Part shown: positions 52,510-58,076 of the stretch, one piece after another | Position numbering within the stretch: the stretch's first letter is position 1 | Layout: each line of letters starts with the position of its first letter | Assembly (NCBI RefSeq): GCF_001423265.1 | Contig: NZ_LMND01000009.1 | Span: 1 to 58,076 of the forward strand | Source of the DNA: Methylobacterium sp. Leaf108 | Lineage (GTDB): Bacteria; Pseudomonadota; Alphaproteobacteria; Rhizobiales; Beijerinckiaceae | Length of the DNA: 58,076 nucleotides | Direction: 5' to 3' | The notes under the pieces: generated by a model | What the model was told of the DNA's origin: nothing | Seen by the model: only the letters and a program-made list of their open reading frames with translations | The model's database searches: none | Program-made: the position numbers and the translations under genes

Positions 52510-55356
52510 CTATTCCGCGGCCTTCACGTAGGTCTCCGGCGGTGGGCAGGAGCACATCAGGTTGCGGTCGCCGTAGGCGTTGTCGACGCGGTTGATCGGC
52601 GGCCAGTACTTGTCGATGCCGCGCGATCCCGCCGGGAAGCAGGCGGCCTCGCGCGAATACGGGCGTTCCCAGGCGCCGACGAGATCCTGCACCGTGTGGG
52701 GCGCGTTCTTGAGCGGGTTGTTCTGGCGGTCCATCCGGCCCGTCTCGATGGCGCCGATCTCCTCGCGGATCGCCAGCATGGCGTCGCAGAAGCGGTCGAT
52801 CTCGCCCTTGGTCTCCGATTCGGTCGGCTCGATCATCAGCGTGCCCGCCACCGGCCAGCTCATGGTCGGCGGGTGGAAACCGCAATCGATCAGGCGCTTG
52901 GCGATGTCGTCGACGCTGACGCCGGCGCTCTTCTGGAAGGGCCGCACATCGATGATGCATTCGTGCGCGACGCGGCCGTTCTGCCCCGCATAGAGGACTT
53001 GGAACGCGCCCTCGAGCCGGCGGGCGATGTAGTTGGCGTTGAGGATCGCGACGCGGGTCGCCTGCGTGAGGCCGCGCCCGCCCATCATCAGGCAGTAGCT
53101 CCACGAGATCGGCAGGATCGAGGCCGAGCCGTAGGGCGCCGCCGAGACCGCTCCCTCCTCGCCGGTGCGCGGATCGCCCGGCAGGAACGGGATCAGGTGC
53201 GCTTTGACGCCGATCGGCCCCATGCCCGGTCCGCCGCCGCCGTGGGGGATGCAGAAGGTCTTGTGCAGGTTGAGGTGGCTGACGTCGGCGCCGATGTCCC
53301 CGGGGCGGGCGAGACCGACGAGCGCGTTGAGGTTGGCGCCGTCGAGGTAGACCTGCCCGCCCCGCTCGTGGACGATGTCGCAGATCTCGCGCACCCGCGT
53401 CTCGAACACGCCGTGAGTCGAGGGATAGGTGATCATGCAGGCCGAGAGGCGGTCCCGGTACTGGTCGGCTTTCGCCAGGAAGTCGTCGATGTCGACGTTG
53501 CCCTGCGGGTCCGCCCCCACCACCACGACGCTCATGCCGCACATCTGCGCCGAGGCCGGGTTGGTGCCGTGGGCCGAGGACGGGATCAGGCAGACGTCCC
53601 GGTGCCCCTCCCCCCGTGACAGGTGCCAGGCCCGGATGGCGAGCAGGCCCGCGTATTCCCCCTGCGCGCCGGAGTTCGGCTGCATCGAGATCGCGTCGTA
53701 GCCGGTGATCGCGCAGAGCTTCTCCGACAGGTCGTCGATCATCTCGTGGTAGCCGGCCGCCTGATTCGTCGGCACGAAGGGGTGGATCTCCGAGAACTCG
53801 GGCCAGGAGATCGGCAGCATCTCGGCGGTGGCGTTGAGCTTCATCGTGCAGGAGCCGAGCGGGATCATCGCCCGATCCAGCGCCAGGTCGCGGTCGGCGA
53901 GGCGGCGCATGTAGCGCGTCATCTCGCTCTCGGCCCGGTTCATGTGGAAGATCGGATGGGTGAGGTAGGGGGAGGTCCGTACCAGGTCCGCGGGCAGGCG
54001 CGGGGTCGGCCATGCCTCGTCGTAGACGAGATGCTCGCCGCCGAAGGCACGCCACACCGCCTGGACGATGTCCGGCCGGGTGCGCTCGTCCACGGTGATC
54101 CCGATGCGGTCGTTGCCGACCTTGCGCAGGTTGACGCCGTTGGCGACCGCCTGCCGGAGGATGAGCCCCTGGAACGCCCCGACCTCCACGGTGATGGTGT
54201 CGAAGAAATGCGTCGGCGCGACGGTGAAGCCCAAGCTGGCGAGGCCGTGTGCGAGCCTGACGGCGTCGCGATGGACCCTGTCGGCGATGGCGCGCAGCCC
54301 GCGCGGACCGTGGAAGACGGCGTACATCGAGGCGACGACGGCCAGGAGCACCTGCGCCGTGCAGATGTTCGAGGTCGCCTTCTCGCGCCGGATGTGCTGC
54401 TCGCGGGTCTGCAGGGCCAGCCGATAGGCGCGGTTGCCGCGGGCATCCACCGAGACGCCGACGAGCCGTCCCGGCAGGGTCCGCTTGTGCGCGTCCCGCG
54501 TGGCCATGTAGGCGGCGTGCGGGCCACCGTATCCCATCGGCACGCCGTAGCGTTGCATCGAGCCGACGGCGATGTCGGCACCCATCTCGCCGGGCGGCTT
54601 CAGCAGCGTCAGCGCCAGGGGATCGGCGGCCATCACCGCCACGGCCCCGGCCGCGTGCAACCGGGCTATGGCATCGGAGACATCGTGGATCGCCCCGCCG
54701 ACGCCCGGATACTGGAAGACGGCGCCGAACACCGCCCCGGGGTCGAGGTCGGTGGCCGGATCGCCCACGACGATGCGCCAGCCGAGCGGTGCCGCCCGCG
54801 TCCGCAGCACCGCAATGGTCTGCGGCAGGCAATCGCGGTCCACGAAGAAGGCGTCGGCCTCGCTCGAAGCGATGCGTCTGGCCATCCCCATCGCCTCGGC
54901 CGCCGCGGTGGCCTCGTCCAGGAGCGAGGCGTTGGCGACGTCGAGGCCGGTGAGGTCGCAGACCAGGGTCTGGAAATTGATCAGGGCCTCGAGCCGGCCC
55001 TGGCTGATCTCGGGCTGGTAGGGCGAATAGGCGGTGTACCAGGCCGGGTTCTCGAAGATGTTGCGCTGGATCACCGGCGGCATCGTGGTGCCGTGGTAGC
55101 CCTGGCCGATCAGCGAAACGAGGAGGCGGTTCTTGTTCGCGATCTCGCGCATGCGCTCGATCGCCCGCCGCTCGGTGAGCGAACGCCCGAAATCGATCCG
55201 TTCCGCTTGGCGGATGCCGGCGGGCAGGGTCTCGTCGATGAGGGCGTGCAGGCTCGGCGCACCGACCACCGCCAGCATCTCGCCGATCTCGGCCGTCGTG
55301 GGACCGATGTGACGGCGATTGGCGAAATCGTAGGGATCGTAGCGGTCATCGCTCAT
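52510..55356 (-). CDS. gcvP: glycine dehydrogenase (decarboxylating), P-protein
   Basis: 948 aa, single-chain GcvP. Decarboxylates glycine and passes the aminomethyl group to the H-protein lipoyl arm. Two homologous PLP-fold halves; the PLP lysine is in [17 protein letters not shown] (about 695-711). N-terminal R-H-I-G-P and the [14 protein letters not shown] segment (here [13 protein letters not shown]) are conserved. ATG 55356 begins M-S-D-D-R-Y-D; the frame upstream adds nothing conserved. Last gene of gcvTHP. Confidence 0.97.
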   Translation of the reverse strand: MSDDRYDPYDFANRRHIGPTTAEIGEMLAVVGAPSLHALIDETLPAGIRQAERIDFGRSLTERRAIERMREIANKNRLLVSLIGQGYHGTTMPPVIQRNIFENPAWYTAYSPYQPEISQGRLEALINFQTLVCDLTGLDVANASLLDEATAAAEAMGMARRIASSEADAFFVDRDCLPQTIAVLRTRAAPLGWRIVVGDPATDLDPGAVFGAVFQYPGVGGAIHDVSDAIARLHAAGAVAVMAADPLALTLLKPPGEMGADIAVGSMQRYGVPMGYGGPHAAYMATRDAHKRTLPGRLVGVSVDARGNRAYRLALQTREQHIRREKATSNICTAQVLLAVVASMYAVFHGPRGLRAIADRVHRDAVRLAHGLASLGFTVAPTHFFDTITVEVGAFQGLILRQAVANGVNLRKVGNDRIGITVDERTRPDIVQAVWRAFGGEHLVYDEAWPTPRLPADLVRTSPYLTHPIFHMNRAESEMTRYMRRLADRDLALDRAMIPLGSCTMKLNATAEMLPISWPEFSEIHPFVPTNQAAGYHEMIDDLSEKLCAITGYDAISMQPNSGAQGEYAGLLAIRAWHLSRGEGHRDVCLIPSSAHGTNPASAQMCGMSVVVVGADPQGNVDIDDFLAKADQYRDRLSACMITYPSTHGVFETRVREICDIVHERGGQVYLDGANLNALVGLARPGDIGADVSHLNLHKTFCIPHGGGGPGMGPIGVKAHLIPFLPGDPRTGEEGAVSAAPYGSASILPISWSYCLMMGGRGLTQATRVAILNANYIARRLEGAFQVLYAGQNGRVAHECIIDVRPFQKSAGVSVDDIAKRLIDCGFHPPTMSWPVAGTLMIEPTESETKGEIDRFCDAMLAIREEIGAIETGRMDRQNNPLKNAPHTVQDLVGAWERPYSREAACFPAGSRGIDKYWPPINRVDNAYGDRNLMCSCPPPETYVKAAE

Positions 55357-55497
55357 GGGGATGCCTCGTGATCGGGAAGGAACGACGGCAAGCGGATCGC
55401 ACGCCCCGCCCCCCACCCAAGTCGGACCTTCGGACCTTGGGCGACGGACGTGCGGATCTCGCAGACGCGCGGGATTCGTGGGGGAGGAGGGCGCCGC

Positions 55498-55860
55498 CTA
55501 CTTCGGGAAAGCCGCGTAGGCGGCCTCGTCCATCAGCGCCCCGAGGGCGGCGGGATCGTCGAGGCGCATGCGGTAGAGCCAGCCGGCACCCTGGGGGTCG
55601 CCACCCACGACCGTCGGGTCTTCCACCGCCGCGGCGTTGACCTCGGTCACGGTACCGTCGAGGGGCGCGTAGACGTCGGAGGCCGCCTTGACCGATTCCA
55701 CCACCGCCGCGGCCTGGCCCTTCGTCAGCCTGGCCCCGACCTTCGGCAGCTCGATGAAGACGAGGTCGCCGAGCTGCTCGGCCGCGTGGGCCGTGATACC
55801 TACGGTGGCGATGTCGCCCTCGCCCCGCAGCCACTCGTGCTCGTCGGTGAATCTCAGCAT
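55498..55860 (-). CDS. gcvH: glycine cleavage system H protein
   Basis: 120 aa. F-T-D-E-H-E-W-L (4-11), V-G-I-T-x-x-A-A-E-Q-L-G-D (20-32), lipoylation Lys58 in E-S-V-K-A-A-S-D, and the G-W-L-Y-R-M-R segment. Carries the aminomethyl group between P and T proteins. 29 bases after the gcvT stop, with AGGAG-like spacing. Confidence 0.97.
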   Translation of the reverse strand: MLRFTDEHEWLRGEGDIATVGITAHAAEQLGDLVFIELPKVGARLTKGQAAAVVESVKAASDVYAPLDGTVTEVNAAAVEDPTVVGGDPQGAGWLYRMRLDDPAALGALMDEAAYAAFPK

Positions 55861-55889
55861 CGTTCGCTCCTCGGCTTGGAAAGGAAGGG

Positions 55890-57047
55890 TCAGCGGCGCT
55901 TGAAGCCCGCGGCGACGAAGGGAAGCGTCGCGACGGCGACGGGAACGCGCTGGCCGCGCACCTCGGCGAACAGGCGGGTCCCGACGTCCGCATGGGCCGC
56001 CGCGCAGTAGCCCATGGCCACGGGGCCTCCGACGCTGGGGCCGAAGCCGCCCGAGGTGACGGCGCCGATCGCGTCATCATCGTCGGCGCCGGCAAAGAGC
56101 GGAGCCCCTGCCCTCACCGGCAACCGCCCCTCCGGCCGCAGCCCGACGCGGCGGCGGGCGGGACCCGATGCGAGGGCCGACAGGATCCGCTCCGCTCCCG
56201 GAAATCCGCCCGCGCGTGTCCCCCCGGCGCGCCGCGCCGGCTGGATCGCCCAGGCGAGACCGGCTTCGACCGGATCGGTGTCGGGCCCGATATCGGCGCC
56301 GTAGAGGCAGAGCCCCGCCTCCAGCCGCAGCGAATCGCGGGCTCCGAGACCGACCGGCCGGACGCCGTCCTGCGCCAGGAACGCCCGGGCGACCGGCTCC
56401 GCCGCATCCGCGGGCAGCGAGATCTCGAACCCGTCCTCGCCGGTGTAGCCGGAGCGCGTCACGATCGCCTCGGCGCCGAGGACGACGACCCGCCGGACGT
56501 CCATGAAACGCATGTCGGCGACCTCCGGGGCGAAGGCCGCGAGGGCGACGACCGCCGCCGGGCCCTGCAGCGCGATCAGGGCCCGGTCGAGGCGCGCGAC
56601 GTGGCAGACCTGCGAGAGGCAGGATCGCAGGTGGGCCTCGTCGGCGGCCTTGCAGGCGGCGTTGACGACGAGGATCAGGCAATCCCCGAGATGGGCGACC
56701 ATCAGGTCGTCGCGGATGCCGCCGGCCTCGTTCGTGAAGAGGCCGTAACGCTGGCGACCGGGCGCGAGACCGAGCAGGTCGACCGGCAGCAGGGCCTCGA
56801 GGGCGCGCAGGGCATCGGCGATGTCGCCCGAGCGCGGCGTCACCGCGATCTGTCCCATGTGCGAGACGTCGAACAATCCCGCCGACGCCCGCGTGTGGAG
56901 ATGCTCCGCGAGGACGCCGGCCGGATACTGCAACGGCATCGCGTAGCCCGCGAAGGGGACCAGGCGCGCGCCGAGGCGACCGTGGAGGGCATAGAGCGGC
57001 GTCCGAAGGACGGAATCGCCGGGACTGGAGGCCGCAGACGGCTGCAT
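55890..57047 (-). CDS. gcvT: glycine cleavage system T protein (aminomethyltransferase)
   Basis: 385 aa. Transfers the methylene group to tetrahydrofolate. Landmarks: [10 protein letters not shown] (about 35-44), [12 protein letters not shown] (about 58-69), [12 protein letters not shown] (about 196-207), [14 protein letters not shown] and the C-terminal barrel with G-x-V-T-S-G-G. ATG 57047 is five codons inside the longest frame. A tandem glycine riboswitch precedes the gene. Confidence 0.96.
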   Translation of the reverse strand: MQPSAASSPGDSVLRTPLYALHGRLGARLVPFAGYAMPLQYPAGVLAEHLHTRASAGLFDVSHMGQIAVTPRSGDIADALRALEALLPVDLLGLAPGRQRYGLFTNEAGGIRDDLMVAHLGDCLILVVNAACKAADEAHLRSCLSQVCHVARLDRALIALQGPAAVVALAAFAPEVADMRFMDVRRVVVLGAEAIVTRSGYTGEDGFEISLPADAAEPVARAFLAQDGVRPVGLGARDSLRLEAGLCLYGADIGPDTDPVEAGLAWAIQPARRAGGTRAGGFPGAERILSALASGPARRRVGLRPEGRLPVRAGAPLFAGADDDDAIGAVTSGGFGPSVGGPVAMGYCAAAHADVGTRLFAEVRGQRVPVAVATLPFVAAGFKRR

Positions 57048-57097
57048 CGGAAAACCCCGCACACGAAAGGCTCCGGACTGCTCGGACGAGCGTTCCG

Positions 57098-57297
57098 GTT
57101 GCCCCCATCTGTCGCGGTTACCTGAGAGCTTCTCCCGGACGCCAAAACGACGCCGGGATTTCTCCTTCGGTGGACGCCCTCAGGCGCCTCTCTCCAGATT
57201 GTCCAACGATTGCGGTGATTGTGCCTGAGAGTTTCCGGGGGTGGTTGCTCCGTCGGCGCCATGACGAACGCAACGTTCGCCTGGGCTCTCCCGCATC
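57098..57297 (-). promoter_or_regulatory. tandem glycine riboswitch upstream of gcvT
   Basis: On the minus strand two aptamer-like units follow each other. Unit 1 (about 57297-57210): GGGAGAGCC start, CCGACGGAG core and ACTCTCAGGCA close. Unit 2 (about 57200-57098): TGGAGAGAGG start, CACCGAAGGAGAAATCCCG core and GCTCTCAGGTAA close, ending in GACAGATGGGGGC. This order and the location 50 bases before gcvT are the classic glycine riboswitch, which turns the cleavage operon on when glycine is high. Confidence 0.93.
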
Positions 57298-57300
57298 GTC

Positions 57301-57553
57301 GTATCGGACGCGGTCAAGGTGTCACGTCGTCCGGGTTGATGCAACCCCGGCGTTTGCCGGACATCGACCCGAGCAAGGTCGACGAGACGCCTTGCCAGAC
57401 CGGCGGTCACCCTCCGGGCGGGCCGGACGGTATCCCCCGCGGGTGGCGACCCAAGCAAACTGGGAGACGGGAACTCGGAAACACCGTCCGGCCGATGGTC
57501 GAAACCGGATCGGCAAATGGCGTGTCCGAGGGCCACGATCGGGCATGACGCGA
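57301..57553. other. intergenic region between glycine riboswitch and tRNA-Gly
   Basis: 253 bases without a recognised gene. It must hold the gcvTHP promoter; a TTGACC element on the minus strand (57313-57318) is a possible -35, but no good -10 follows at normal distance. CCGGGTT/AACCCCGG can form a hairpin at about 57333-57353. I could not match it to a second riboswitch class. Confidence 0.5.
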
Positions 57554-57628
57554 TGGAGCGGGCGATCGGGATCGAACCGACGACATTCAGCTTGGGAAGC
57601 TGACGTTCTACCACTGAACTACGCCCGC
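57554..57628 (-). tRNA. tRNA-Gly (anticodon CCC)
   Basis: 75 bases with encoded CCA (57556-57554). Acceptor arms GCGGGCG and CGCCCGC pair; the D arm reads TAGTTCAGTGGTAGAAC. The anticodon stem TCAGC/GCTGA encloses TTCCCAA, so the anticodon is CCC, reading GGG. The T arm contains GGTTCGATCC. Confidence 0.96.
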
Positions 57629-57913
57629 AGCACGATGCCTCATGAACGGTTTAGGCGTCTCGTGTCAACGCCCTTCCGGGCTCCCTATCGGCATAGGCAG
57701 CAGGGTCCGTCGGTGCCGAAGCCGGCTTCGATACCGTCTCCCATGCCGAACCGTCACCGGCCGGGTTCCGCGGGGCGGTGACAGCCGAGACGGGCATCCG
57801 GACGCTTGGGAGCGTCCGGATGCCCGGGCTGGCGGTGCCGGTCGCGGCAGGGTCGCACCCGATCCGCTCCTTGCGCTCGGGCGAGCGCGCGGAGGGTCGG
57901 GTGACCCCGCCCG
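57629..57913. other. intergenic region before tRNA-Gly
   Basis: 285 bases, holding the strong hairpin at 57791-57826 and a looser GTCACC/GGTGAC dyad before it. No protein-like frame. Confidence 0.55.
57791..57826. terminator. 16-bp hairpin downstream of the RTX-like gene
   Basis: CGGGCATCCGGACGCT (57791-57806), loop TGGG, AGCGTCCGGATGCCCG (57811-57826), a perfect stem, 88 bases past the stop of the right-edge minus-strand gene. No T-run, but the strongest stem of this end. Confidence 0.65.
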
Positions 57914-58076
57914 TCACACGATGAAAAAGTCGAGGTGCGTGAGGGCGGCCTTGGTGTCGATGGTGGCGAACTGCACTGCGGCCGAGGCCAGGCCGCTGCC
58001 GTCGGCGTCGTAGGACAGGGCCCCCGTCGCCTTGTCGTAGAGGATGCGGTCGCCGGCATCGGCCGCTCCGGTGGAG
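57914..58076 (-). CDS. RTX/haemolysin-type calcium-binding protein, C-terminal fragment
   Basis: Only the last 54 codons are in the window (stop 57914-57916); the gene starts beyond base 58076. The fragment reads G-D-R-I-L-Y-D-K-A-T-G-A-L-S-Y-D-A-D-G-S-G, then A-V-Q-F-A-T-I and ends L-T-H-L-D-F-F-I-V. This is the usual C-terminal end of RTX-type, type-I-secreted calcium-binding proteins in alphaproteobacteria, with the terminal hydrophobic D-F-x-(I/V)-V secretion tail. The passenger domain is not visible. Confidence 0.8.
   Translation of the reverse strand, partial: STGAADAGDRILYDKATGALSYDADGSGLASAAVQFATIDTKAALTHLDFFIV

Noticed and set aside
53623..55371. Antisense frame opposite gcvP
   Set aside because: Shadow of the gcvP coding strand; no ribosome-binding site or domain.
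57301..57553. Cobalamin, TPP, FMN or SAM riboswitch
   Set aside because: None of the conserved core sequences of those classes could be found on either strand.

Overview
The window is about 58 kb of very GC-rich chromosome from an alphaproteobacterium. The most likely source is Methylobacterium or a close relative in the Hyphomicrobiales (Rhizobiales). The signs are an atpI-B-E-G'-F block (F0 with a separate b' subunit) apart from F1, an IalB-family protein, a DUF6894-like small protein, DUF6468 and MotE next to fliL/fliM, TTAA-N7-TTAA (CtrA-type) boxes, and an alphaproteobacterial serC beside a riboswitch-led gcvTHP operon. I see no insertion sequence, prophage, integrase or CRISPR array. 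The window reads as core chromosome with a few accessory modules.

Layout. (a) 1-8758: a minus-strand operon of six genes (cupin, MFS exporter, cyclophilin-like protein, SMP-30 lactonase, PQQ glucose dehydrogenase, SDR). Four of them are joined by 4-base start/stop overlaps or near-overlaps. Two paralogous 297-aa LysR regulators flank the operon and share a leader motif. The Tat-signal start of another exported protein lies at the left edge. (b) 8816-17664: a Crp/Fnr regulator, an exported pentapeptide-repeat protein, a membrane-anchored EEP-fold hydrolase, a ZnuD-like TonB receptor, a PAP2 phosphatase, an ABC-F ATPase and a class II glutamine amidotransferase. (c) 18091-25719: a single-domain receiver, a MoxR ATPase without its usual VWA partner, parDE, an aldo/keto reductase, a SixA-like phosphatase, an unusual repeat-bearing protein and ycjX-ycjF. 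(d) 26236-36277: a soluble chemotaxis receptor, an adenylate-forming ligase, a GT2 glycosyltransferase, tRNA-Ser(GCU), then a probable low-oxygen group (UspA, cytochrome c, phosphoketolase, acetate kinase) with Fnr/FixK-like boxes. (e) 36345-42517: mutY, a TM2 protein, dciA, a DsbA-like thioredoxin and the ATP synthase F0 operon. (f) 42701-50833: an ialB-like gene, then flagellar genes running in opposite directions (fliL-fliM-DUF6468-motE and flgF-flgG-flgA-flgH) around a CtrA-type box. (g) 50847-58076: a 58-aa membrane protein, serC, gcvTHP with a tandem glycine riboswitch, tRNA-Gly(CCC), and the C-terminus of an RTX-like protein running off the right edge.

How the genes work together. The first operon can oxidise glucose to gluconolactone in the periplasm and open the lactone. 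Phosphoketolase plus acetate kinase would turn sugar phosphates into acetyl phosphate and then ATP plus acetate. SerC and the glycine cleavage system serve serine/glycine/C1 metabolism, which is central to a serine-cycle methylotroph. The flagellar block and the soluble chemoreceptor probably belong to one CtrA-controlled motility programme. All functions are read from sequence and recalled family knowledge. No database search was run.
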